Shown: positions 26,558 to 35,300 of the stretch, one piece after another
Numbering within the stretch: position 1 is the first letter of the stretch
Layout: the number at the start of each line of letters is the position of its first letter
Assembly (NCBI RefSeq): GCF_000478275.1
Contig: NZ_ASJB01000001.1
Location: 62,001-126,000 of the forward strand
Length of the DNA stretch: 64,000 bases
Source of the DNA: Amycolatopsis orientalis DSM 40040 = KCTC 9412
Lineage (GTDB): Bacteria; Actinomycetota; Actinomycetes; Mycobacteriales; Pseudonocardiaceae
Direction: 5' to 3'
Translations under genes and position numbers: made by a program
Notes under the pieces: generated by a model
The model's database searches: none
The model's input: the letters and a program-made list of their open reading frames with translations, nothing else
Told to the model about the DNA's origin: nothing

Positions 26558-28843
26558 TCAGGCTGGAAGTCCCCACGCCGGTGTGCCGCCGTCGCCGGGG
26601 ACGTCGCGTGGTTCCAGCGCCGGACGCGCACCGCGCCGCGTGACGACGGCCGTCCCACCGCGGACGAGCGGGACCGAAATCGCGCCCGCCCCCGCGGCCC
26701 GCCAAGGAAGCGGCCGCCCGCGCGCGTCGCGAACCTCGATGTCGCCAGGGATCCCGTGCTGGAGGGTCAGCGGTTCGCCCGCTTCGCTGTGGACACGGAC
26801 CCAGTCGGTCGCACCGTCCCGGCGCGACGCGTCGACGAGGAAGGCACCCTCCGCGCGCAGGCTTTCGAAGGACGCCTCCCGCCACGCCGACGACACCGAC
26901 GGGAAGATCTTGAGCACGCCGTGATCGCCTTGCAGGAGCATGTCCACAACGGACTGCGCGGCGGTGATGGGGCTCTCGATCGCGAGGTTCGCGCCTTCGC
27001 GGTACATCGTGTTCGGGGTCAGCTGGGTATCGGCCACGACGGTTCCGTCCAGGAAGATCTTGAGGTACCGCAAGGCTTCCTCGGGCGCGTCCATCACCGA
27101 ACTCATCGACGACGCGGCCGCGAAACTGTAGCCGTGCCATTTGTCCTGCGCGCCGGCCCAATGCGCGAAGGTGCGGCGCATGATGTCCCGGTCGCCGGGA
27201 CGATCCCAGAGTTTCTCGCGCAACGGATAGAGCCAGAGCAAATGCGAGAAGTGCCGGTGCGATTCGGCGAGCGGGACACCGTCACCGATCAGCACGCCTT
27301 GCGCGGGATCCTGGTGGTACGGCACCAGTTTCTCGCCGATCTCCCGCCATGCGGGCACCCGCGGGTCGTCGATGCGCAGCTTGGCCGCCGATTCGACCAG
27401 TGTGCGCGCCGCCCAGCGGATCAGCGACAGGTCGTACGTGCAGTCGGCCGCGTCTGCGTACTCGGGCGATCGGGTCATCGGGAGGTGCAGGGCTCCGTCG
27501 GGGCCGGCGGCGAGGAAATGGCGGTAGTAGTTGAGCGCCTTGGCGAGCGTCGGATAAAGGACGTCGCGCAGGACGCGGACGTCCATGCTGTGCCGGTACG
27601 CGAGCCACACGTTGTGCAGGCCCCAGATCAGGTTGCCGGTCTGGTCGTTCTTCGTGGCGGGGCCGGGAATCCCGACCGCCCGGATGCCGCCGGGCCGCAG
27701 CCGCCAGTCCCCCGGATGGGAAAGGGCGTAGGTGTCGCCGTCCCGGTAGGCGGGAGGAACCGAGAGCGCGAGGTTCGCGTGGTCGCGGCGGAAGGTCGCG
27801 GTGACCGCGTCGAGCTCGGGATGGTTGCTGCTGTTGACGATCGGGTAGGTGACCTGGACGTTGAGGTTCCACCACACCGCCGTCCAGCTGTTGCCGACCT
27901 CCGGGAACCATGGCCCCCATTCGGCGACGACAGGGCCGTTCGCCCGGGTGGCGCAGGCGGTCTTGTACAGCTGGATCCAGTAGAACCGCTGGATGCGTTT
28001 GTCCGGAATGGACACGAAACTGCGGCGATAGAAGGCGTTCCACCAGCGCCGATGGTCGGCGACGAGCACGTCCGGGTCGGTCGCCGACACGCGCTGGACC
28101 CGGCTGATCGCCTCCGGGGTGTGAGTCGGCTTGGGAAACCCGTACGCGACCGTCGCCGCCAGCAGCCGTCGCGTGCCGACGGTCCGCTCACGCCACGCCG
28201 TCGTGTACCCGCCGCCCGCGTGCAGCGGCTGCTCGCAGTACGCGACAGCGCCCGCGCTTGCGAGCTTCGGATCGGGGTTGGCCGTGTAGTCGGGTGGTTT
28301 GCGGACCGTCCGGGTGGTCGCCGACTTGAGCGGGGTGAATCCCCACTCCGCGGACGCCTCCCCGGTGAGCGAGACGAGGAGGAGGTCCTGGTCGTTGTGG
28401 ACCAGCGCGGAGAACCGCACCGAACCCCGGGTGGTGGTGATCGTGCCGCCGAGTTCGGCGTTGTACAGGTCGAGATGCCAGTCGACCGCCGTGATCGCGC
28501 CCTCGAAGGTGAGGGTGAGGTAGCCGATCGGGAGCCGCGAGTACCCGATGCCCGCTTCCCACTGTCCGCGCTGGTCCTGGACCTGGGAGTGGCTGAGCAT
28601 AACCTTGAGGACGTTCGGCTGCGCACTCGCGTAGAACTGCACGCCGAGGAAGCCGTTGGCGAGGAACGGGCCTTCTTGCCAGCTCTTCGGCATGCGCTTC
28701 CAGACCATGCGCGCGTCGTCGACGATCCGGCGGTGGACGCCCTGTCCGGCGAGCGCCGGAGGGGCGCCCCGGGCCCAGAGCCCACCGAGCGCCGCCGCCC
28801 CGGCCGCGACCCTCAGCATCGATCGCCTGGACAGCTCGGCCAT
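26558..28843 (-). CDS. Tat-exported GH95-like glycoside hydrolase, copy 2
   Basis: This 761-residue paralogue of the preceding gene shares its layout end to end. The signal SRRSMLRVAAGAAALGG with a twin Arg suggests Tat export. WWNLNVQ holds Asn326 and Asn328, TRSPEYAD holds the general-acid candidate Glu461, and ESHRHFSHLL is present. At the position of the GH95 catalytic Asp it too has Glu (Glu623 in AIESP). Shared segments such as GPFLxNGFLG, DADCTYDLSLIRW-like and EGAFLLSAS-like stretches show tandem duplication followed by marked divergence. It is upstream of copy 1 and would be transcribed first. Confidence 0.8.
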   Translation of the reverse strand: MAELSRRSMLRVAAGAAALGGLWARGAPPALAGQGVHRRIVDDARMVWKRMPKSWQEGPFLANGFLGVQFYASAQPNVLKVMLSHSQVQDQRGQWEAGIGYSRLPIGYLTLTFEGAITAVDWHLDLYNAELGGTITTTRGSVRFSALVHNDQDLLLVSLTGEASAEWGFTPLKSATTRTVRKPPDYTANPDPKLASAGAVAYCEQPLHAGGGYTTAWRERTVGTRRLLAATVAYGFPKPTHTPEAISRVQRVSATDPDVLVADHRRWWNAFYRRSFVSIPDKRIQRFYWIQLYKTACATRANGPVVAEWGPWFPEVGNSWTAVWWNLNVQVTYPIVNSSNHPELDAVTATFRRDHANLALSVPPAYRDGDTYALSHPGDWRLRPGGIRAVGIPGPATKNDQTGNLIWGLHNVWLAYRHSMDVRVLRDVLYPTLAKALNYYRHFLAAGPDGALHLPMTRSPEYADAADCTYDLSLIRWAARTLVESAAKLRIDDPRVPAWREIGEKLVPYHQDPAQGVLIGDGVPLAESHRHFSHLLWLYPLREKLWDRPGDRDIMRRTFAHWAGAQDKWHGYSFAAASSMSSVMDAPEEALRYLKIFLDGTVVADTQLTPNTMYREGANLAIESPITAAQSVVDMLLQGDHGVLKIFPSVSSAWREASFESLRAEGAFLVDASRRDGATDWVRVHSEAGEPLTLQHGIPGDIEVRDARGRPLPWRAAGAGAISVPLVRGGTAVVTRRGARPALEPRDVPGDGGTPAWGLPA

Positions 28844-28963
28844 GGGTCGCCTCCAGATTCATACTACGTTTACCGCAGATCAGGTCCTGGCGACGCGCAT
28901 ATTTCCAGACTTTCTCCCACTTTGGCCAGAGCGCTCACCCGGAAAGCGGCAGATACATCCGAC

Positions 28964-29788
28964 CTATCGACCGGTGGCGAGGTAAGTTCGAGTGGCGTCA
29001 GGCGATGCGTGACCGAGCAACCCGGAGACGGTTTCGAGGTCGACGCCGTCACGGAGAAGGTTGACGGCGAACGTCTTGCGCAGGGTTCGCGCGGAGAGCT
29101 CCGGCAGGCCGATCAGTTTCCCGAAACCGGCGACGACACCATTGACCGACCCGGGCGATACCCGGCACCCCAAAGCGTGGAGGAAGTACGCCGTTGTCTC
29201 GTCGGCACCCGGCCGCTCGGCGCGTACCCGGAGATAGGCCTCGAGCGAGGGCCTCAGCTCGGGCCGGAGCGGAATCGTCCGCCGCCGTCCGCCGCGCACG
29301 GTGACCGAGTCGATCGACACGTCTCGCAGCTCCAGGGCGGCGAGTTCGGTGACACGGATCCCGGTGTGACTCAAGAGATGCAGGGCCGCCGCGTCCTTGG
29401 GCGACAAGAAGTGGACGGCGGCCGCCAGCAATCCGCCGAGTTCGCCATCGGTCAAGGGCGACAACGTCGCCGCTTCGAACGACCTGCTCTGGTCGACCTG
29501 GCCCAGCTTCCCGCGCACGTGGTCGCCCAGCGGGCTGTCGGGCCACTTCCGCCACCGCCGGGGCCGGACCTTCAGCAGGTCTTCCTCGGCGGTCACCGCA
29601 CGCTCGACGTCCAGCGGCCCGCGGGCCGACGTCAGCATCCGCTGATCGCGATGCCGGTTCTCCCGGTTCACGCGCCGTTTGTGCCGAGGGATGTTCTTGC
29701 GGGAGGACTTGTCGTTCTCGCCGAATTCGTTGCGGCGGTCCTTGGCGTAGCTCAGCCGCTTCTTCTCCTGCGGACTCTTCCGCCCCAT
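28964..29788 (-). CDS. fusion of small basic protein with tyrosine-recombinase-like domain
   Basis: The ATG at 29788, preceded by GGGGGAGAG, gives 274 residues. Residues 1-100 form a strongly basic, Lys/Arg-rich module (MGRKSPQEKKRLSYAKDRRN, then RPRRWRKWPDSPLGD) that I know only as a free-standing small protein in actinobacteria. Residues 110-274 resemble the catalytic domain of tyrosine recombinases: TGIRVTEL (Arg145), TLRKTF (Arg237), LLGH (His260) and Tyr269. The first His of the HxxR box is Arg234, and the usual N-terminal core-binding domain is absent. It may therefore be inactive as a recombinase and act as a DNA-binding protein. No att sites or excisionase are next to it. Confidence 0.7.
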   Translation of the reverse strand: MGRKSPQEKKRLSYAKDRRNEFGENDKSSRKNIPRHKRRVNRENRHRDQRMLTSARGPLDVERAVTAEEDLLKVRPRRWRKWPDSPLGDHVRGKLGQVDQSRSFEAATLSPLTDGELGGLLAAAVHFLSPKDAAALHLLSHTGIRVTELAALELRDVSIDSVTVRGGRRRTIPLRPELRPSLEAYLRVRAERPGADETTAYFLHALGCRVSPGSVNGVVAGFGKLIGLPELSARTLRKTFAVNLLRDGVDLETVSGLLGHASPDATRTYLATGR

Positions 29789-29849
29789 GTCTCTCCCCCG
29801 ATGTCGGCGGAGAGACGATAGCGAGACGTCCGGACCGCCGACCACCGAT

Positions 29850-30785
29850 TTACCGGCGAGCGTCGTACGACACACGAAGTTCTTCGGCCACCACCTCGGG
29901 TTCTGAGCGAAGCCGGCTGGGGAGGGTTTGCAGTACGGCGATCCCCGCCGCGGCGTACCTGGCGTTTCTGTCCAAGGTCCTCGCGTAGTCCTCCTTTGTG
30001 AAGTGGAAGTCGTAGGAGTCGATTTCCCAGGCGAGGCGGACTTCCTTGAAGTAGCCGTCGGGTGTCGCGATGTACTCACCGTTTTCGTCTCGCAGCTCGT
30101 GGTTCCAGAGCGGTTCGGGCAAGCCGGAAAGGCGCCAGACGTTCATCGCGTCGATTTCGGCGACCGACCGCGCTCCTTTGAGGACGTCACGTAGTACCTC
30201 GCGGGGCAACGCGCTACCTCGGTCGCTGCCCACGTCGAGTTCCCGAATGAGGACTTCGGGATTCAGTTTCCCTCGCTGAACAGCCTCCGTCAGCAAAGCC
30301 CTGGCGGGGTCGTGCGCGGTGAATCTGCGACATTCGTCGAGAACGGCCCGTGGGAGCGGAGCCACGGGCACACCGTTCACGACGACCGGTCGAGGCATCC
30401 GCGTGGTCCGTTCCACGATCACGAATCCCGAGCCGCTGACCTGGCAAGTCGCGGGCACGAGCAGGTGAACCCGGTCAGTAACGCCTCGCGACCCTCGCAA
30501 ACCGTGGAGACGACAAGCCTGGATTCCGGTGACGACGGCTTCCGGCCCACCGTAAAGAAGTGCTCCTTCGATCACTTGCCGTCGAGTCGGCCCCCCTGAA
30601 CCGAGCAGCACCACTCCCGGGAGCAACCGCTGCCAAGGCCCACCTGGACGGCATCGCCGGTAGCAGGTCCTTTTCGGAACGCCGGACTCCACGAGCCGCG
30701 CGACGGTGATCGCTCCGTCGCGACTCAGTCTGTACAGGGCCTCCTGATCGCGAGCCCATTCGCCTGATCGCACACACAAGATCAT
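29850..30785 (-). CDS. AbiEi-antitoxin-like / DUF559-type protein
   Basis: The 311-residue protein has an N-terminal winged-helix-like AbiEi segment (LSRDGAITVARLVESGVPKRTCYRR) and a C-terminal nuclease-like region ATPDGYFKEVRLAWEIDSYD that follows the PD-(D/E)xK pattern of Vsr/DUF559 proteins. This two-part protein is common and multi-copy in actinomycetes; its role is unknown. No AbiEii-type nucleotidyltransferase toxin lies next to it, so a complete toxin-antitoxin pair is not supported. Codon use is a little less GC-rich than its neighbours, consistent with mobile ancestry. Confidence 0.7.
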   Translation of the reverse strand: MILCVRSGEWARDQEALYRLSRDGAITVARLVESGVPKRTCYRRCRPGGPWQRLLPGVVLLGSGGPTRRQVIEGALLYGGPEAVVTGIQACRLHGLRGSRGVTDRVHLLVPATCQVSGSGFVIVERTTRMPRPVVVNGVPVAPLPRAVLDECRRFTAHDPARALLTEAVQRGKLNPEVLIRELDVGSDRGSALPREVLRDVLKGARSVAEIDAMNVWRLSGLPEPLWNHELRDENGEYIATPDGYFKEVRLAWEIDSYDFHFTKEDYARTLDRNARYAAAGIAVLQTLPSRLRSEPEVVAEELRVSYDARR

Positions 30786-30872
30786 CGGCTGCGCCGACTA
30801 CGCCCGTCAGCACCGATTTCGCCCGCTGTGGACAACTCGCCACATCAGCCCCACTGTGGATAACTCAGCGCC

Positions 30873-30925
30873 GTCCCCAATGTGGCATTGGGGACGTTGA
30901 GTGTCCCCAATGCCACATTGGGGAC
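30873..30925. terminator. nested inverted repeat after the M1 peptidase gene
   Basis: Two 23-nt arms, each containing CCCCAATG, TGG and CATTGGGG, are perfect reverse complements separated by 7 nt. Each arm can also fold on itself (8-bp stem CCCCAATG/CATTGGGG), so the element can form one long or two short hairpins. It starts 2 nt beyond the stop of the M1 peptidase gene, consistent with termination of that operon. Confidence 0.6.
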
Positions 30926-30927
30926 AC

Positions 30928-32343
30928 TCAAGACAGGGCGGGGAGCGGAGGCAGGGCCGGAGCGTCCAGCCAGGCATCGAAGAAACCGGCGAGAGAGCGC
31001 CCCGCGAACCGCTCGGCCAGTGCCACGAAAGCGGTGGTCGTCACCAGACCGTGCCGGTTCTCCATCGCCCACGCCTTCACCAGCGGGAAGAACACCTCGT
31101 CGCCCACCGTGGAACGCAAGGCGTGCAACAGAAGGCCGCCGCGTTTGTACACCCGCTCGTCGAACATCCGCGCCACGCCGGGGTCGGACAGGCGCAGGTC
31201 CGCCGGTTTGGCCTTCATCCGCGCGTGCCACGTCTTCGCCCAGGCGTGCGCGCTCTGCCCGCCGGATTCCTCGGACCAGAGCCATTCCGCGTAGGTCGCG
31301 AAGCCTTCGTTCAGCCAGATGTGCCGCCAGTCGGCGACGGTCAGGCTGTTGCCGAACCACTGATGCGCCAGTTCGTGCACGACGAGCCGCTCGTGGGTAC
31401 GCCGTCCGTCGACATGGTTGGCGCCGAAGATCGACATACCCTGCGCTTCGATCGGGTCGTCGAGGTCGTCGTCGGTGACCACGATGACGTACTCGCCGAA
31501 GGGGTACGGCCCGAACAGCCGCTGCAGCGAGTCCATGATCCGGCCCTGTCGCGCGAAATCACGCGAAAACGCCCGGCGCAGCCGCTGCGGTACGGCGGCC
31601 CGCTGCGGGACCGACGTGACCACGGAGCCACCGTCGAGGTTGAGCCGGTACGCGGCGGCCTCGGGATGCGAGAACCAGCCCGGCTGCGGGCCGGAGACCA
31701 GCTCGACGTCGTCGTACCGTCCTATTTGGACGCTCATCAGGTAGGTCGGCGTCGGCTCGGGACGTTCGAAGACCCACTTCGTGGTGCTCGCGCGTTCGTA
31801 CCGCGACACCAGGTTCCCGGTGATGGCGACCAGATACGGCGACGACGTCGTCAGCGCGACACGGTAGGTCGCCTTGTCCGCGGGATGGTCGTTGCACGGG
31901 AACCAGGACGGCGCCCCGACCGGCTGGCTCGCGACGAGCGAGCCGTCGGTCAGTTCATCCCAGCCGATGTCGCCCCACAGCCCCGCGATCGGGCGCGGGT
32001 TGCCGACGTAGAAGACCTCCGCGACGAACTCGCTCCCGGCGGGCAACGACTTCGCGGGCTTCACCTGCAGCTTGTAGCCGCGCCGCGTGTACTTCGCCGG
32101 TTTTCCGTTGACCAGCACCCGGTTGATCCGGAACTCGCCGAAGTCGAGCGTGAACCGTGACAGCGCCTGCGTGGCCTCCGCGGTGATCGTCGCGGAGGCC
32201 GACAGCCGGTTGGGGCCGATCTTGTAGTCCAGCTCCAGATCGTAGTGCCGGACACGGTAACCGCCGTTGCCGTGCAGGGGCAGATAGGAGTCGCCGGAGG
32301 TGTCCGCGCCGGGCGAGGGCTGCGCGGAGGCCTTCGAATTCAC
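30928..32343 (-). CDS. M1-family zinc aminopeptidase, possible poly-lysine-degrading enzyme
   Basis: The GTG at 32343 gives 471 residues, about half the length of aminopeptidase N and close to short bacterial M1 enzymes. The zinc site HELAHQWFGN (His323, Glu324, His327) is followed at the canonical spacing by Glu346 in NEGFATYAEW. PIEAQGMSIFG corresponds to the GAMEN exopeptidase loop. No signal peptide is visible. The start is 20 bp after the stop of the Pls/PosA-type synthetase gene, with GGGAAGCGGGG between, so the pair is an operon. Epsilon-poly-L-lysine degrading enzymes (Pld) of producing streptomycetes are zinc aminopeptidases of this kind, so self-protection or recycling is a reasonable inference. 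Confidence 0.85.
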   Translation of the reverse strand: MNSKASAQPSPGADTSGDSYLPLHGNGGYRVRHYDLELDYKIGPNRLSASATITAEATQALSRFTLDFGEFRINRVLVNGKPAKYTRRGYKLQVKPAKSLPAGSEFVAEVFYVGNPRPIAGLWGDIGWDELTDGSLVASQPVGAPSWFPCNDHPADKATYRVALTTSSPYLVAITGNLVSRYERASTTKWVFERPEPTPTYLMSVQIGRYDDVELVSGPQPGWFSHPEAAAYRLNLDGGSVVTSVPQRAAVPQRLRRAFSRDFARQGRIMDSLQRLFGPYPFGEYVIVVTDDDLDDPIEAQGMSIFGANHVDGRRTHERLVVHELAHQWFGNSLTVADWRHIWLNEGFATYAEWLWSEESGGQSAHAWAKTWHARMKAKPADLRLSDPGVARMFDERVYKRGGLLLHALRSTVGDEVFFPLVKAWAMENRHGLVTTTAFVALAERFAGRSLAGFFDAWLDAPALPPLPALS

Positions 32344-32363
32344 CCGCGAAGAACCCCGCTTCC

Positions 32364-35300
32364 CTACTTCGTCCAGGCCGAGATGGGATTCCCCAGCCAG
32401 CGCGAGTCGGCGGGAACCGCGTCGCCCCGGGTCACCAGAGACCCCGGGCCGACGGTCGTCCGCGCGCCGATGCTCGCGCCAGGCAGCACGATACCGTGCG
32501 GCCCGAGCGTCGCTCCCTCGTCCAGGGTCACCGGCGACATCGTCATGATGCGGTCGTGGAAAAGGTGCGTCTGCACGACACAACCACGGTTGATGGTCGC
32601 GCCGTCGCCGAGGCTGACGAGGTCCGACTCGGGCAGCCAGTACGTCTCCAGCCAGACACCCTTGCCGATCTTGACGCCCATGGTGCGCAGCCACGCGGGC
32701 AGCAGCGGCGTGCCGCCCAGCGAACCGACCAGCCACGGGACGGCGAGCGCCTCGACGAAGGTGTCGGCGAGTTCGTTGCGCCAGACGAACGAACTCCACA
32801 GAGGATGGTCGACCGCCCGGAACCGGCCGACCAGCAGCCATTTCATCGCGGTGGCGGTCAGCGCGGCGACGGCACCGGCGGCGAGCAGCAGCGGCCCGCC
32901 GAGCAGCAGCGCGACCAGGAAGCCGTACGCACCGGCCAGCGCGAAGATCCCGGCGGCCACCAGCACGGTGAGCGCGACACCGCACATCACCGGGACGATC
33001 CGGCACAGCTCGACCAGCGCGCGGGCCGCCTTCAGCCGCAGCGGCGGCGTGTAGGTGCGGCTCGTGTCGGACTCGCCGACCGACCGGCGGACCGGCAGCG
33101 GCGGCATCCCGAGGTACGACGAGCCCTTCTTGGCCTTCAGCGGAGCCGACGACAGCACGCCGACCAGACCGCGTTTGGGCACCGAACGGCCGGGGGCCGC
33201 CATTCCCGAGTTGCCGAGGAACGCCTGCTTGCCGATCCGGGCGGGCGCGACGTGCAGCCAGCCGTGGCCGAGTTCGTAGGTGGCGACCATGGTGTCGTCC
33301 GCCAGGAACGCACCACTGTCCACCTGGGTCATCTTCGGCAGCGCGAGGACGGTGGACGCCTCGACGTTGCGGCCGACCTTCGCCCCGAGCATCCGGAGCC
33401 ACACCGGGGTGAACAGGCTGGCGTACAAGGGGAACAGGCCCTCACGCGCCATGCCCATCAGCCGTTCGGTCGCCCAGACCTGCCACGCGACCCGGCCGTG
33501 CACCGGGTGGTAGCCCTCGACCATGCCGATGCTCAGCGAACGGACACCGGCCAGCACGAGCAGGGCGTAGGTCAGGAAGTACGCGATGGTGGCGAGCGGC
33601 GTGAACAGCAGCGCCTGGCCGAGCGCGGCATCCAGCGAAGGAGCGCCGGCGATCCCGTACCCGAGCACCGCGACCGCCGGAAGGGCCGCGGCGGCGGGCA
33701 GCAGACCGAGAGCGATCGAAGTCGCGCCGTAGACCGACGACCAGAACCGCGAACGCGGCGGGCGGCTCGACGGCCACTTCAACGAGTCCTTGGTGGTCCT
33801 CGCCGCGGGGGCGCCCGCCCAGCGCTGTCCGGCGGGGACGACGCCGCGCACGGTCGACCCGGCCGCGATCTCCGCGCCCTTGCCGATCCGCGCGCCGGGG
33901 AACAGCGTGCTGCGCGAGCCGATCCGCGCGTCCGCGCCGATCCGGATCTTGCCGATGTGCACGAGGTCGCCGTCGACCCAGTGGCCGGTCAGGTCGACCT
34001 CGGGTTCGATGGCGGCGCCGCGGCCGAGTTTCAGCATGCCGGTGACCGGCGGCGGCGAGTGCAGGTCGACGTCCTTGGCGATCCGCGCGCCGAGGGCCTT
34101 GGCGTACGTCGTCATCCAGGAAGCACCCGCGACACTGTCCGCACCGCTGAACTCGGCGAGCTTCTCGGCCGTCCACAGTCGCAAGTGGACACTTCCGCCA
34201 CGCGGGTAGCTGCCGGGGCGGACCCCGCGCAGCAGCAGTCGCGAGCCCGCCGCCGAGATCGCGATCCGGCCGGCCGGGCTGAACAGCACGACCCACGCGA
34301 CGGCGATCCACGTCCAGCTCAGCGTCGGCGCCCAGCCGAAACCGGCGAGGGACAGCACGTTCGACAGCGTCGCGGCGATCGTCGTCCAGCGTAGGCCGAC
34401 CAGGCCCATCAGCGGGATCATCAGCAGCGACTGGATGATTCCCGCCTTGCGCGGGGTCGGCGCGATGTCGCGGCGTTCGGTCTTCTGCCCGCTCAGCGCG
34501 TCCAGCAGCGACGCCAGCGCGCCGAGCTTCGGGTTGGCGTAGATGTCGTTCACCGACACCTGCGGGTGCCGGGTGCGGATCCGCGCGATCAGCTGCGCGG
34601 CGGTCAGGCTTCCGCCGCCGTTGGTGAAGAAGTCGGCCTTCGGGTTGTCGACCGAGACGCCCAGGATCTCCGCCCAGCCTTCGGCGAGCCAGCTCTCCGT
34701 CGGCGACAGGCCGGATTTCGCCGCGTCCACAGTGGACAGCGGCCAGGGCAGCGCGTTGCGGTCGACCTTGCCGGAGGTGCGTGTCGGCAGGTCGTCGATC
34801 AGCGCGAGCAGCGGGACGAGTGCGGCGGGAAGCTGCTCGCGCAGCCGGGTCGCGGCCTCGTCGTGGTCGAACTTCACGCCCTCGGCGGGCACGACGTACC
34901 CGACCAGCACCTGGTTACCCGCCTTGGTGCGGCGGATCGCGGCGGCGGCACCCTGCACCCCGGGCAGGGACTGGAGCGCGGCGTCGACTTCGCCGAGTTC
35001 GATCCGGCGGCCGCCGAGCTTGACCTGCTCGTCGAGACGCCCGAGGAACAGCAGGCCCTCGGTCTCGGCACGGACCATGTCGCCGCTGCGGTACGCGCGG
35101 CGCCAGCCCAGCGAAGGCAGCGGCGCGAACTTCTCGGCGTCCTTCTCCGGGTCGAGGTAGCGGGCCAGGCCGACGCCGCCGATGACCAGCTCGCCGGTCT
35201 CCCCCATCGCCACCGGCTCACCGGCCTCGTTGACGACTGCGAGCTGCCAGCCGACGAGCGGCAGGCCGATCCGGACGGGGCCTTCACCGGTCATCTGCGC

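Noticed and set aside
28844..28963. Search for a tRNA-type attachment site beside the recombinase-like gene
   Set aside because: No tRNA fold or direct repeats bordering a mobile segment were found; the gene lacks a core-binding domain and a key His.
26552..29821. Plus-strand open frame of about 1089 codons across the GH95-like gene and the recombinase-like gene
   Set aside because: It spans two well-supported minus-strand genes and their gap; the translation is Arg/Gly/Asp-rich shadow sequence without domains.
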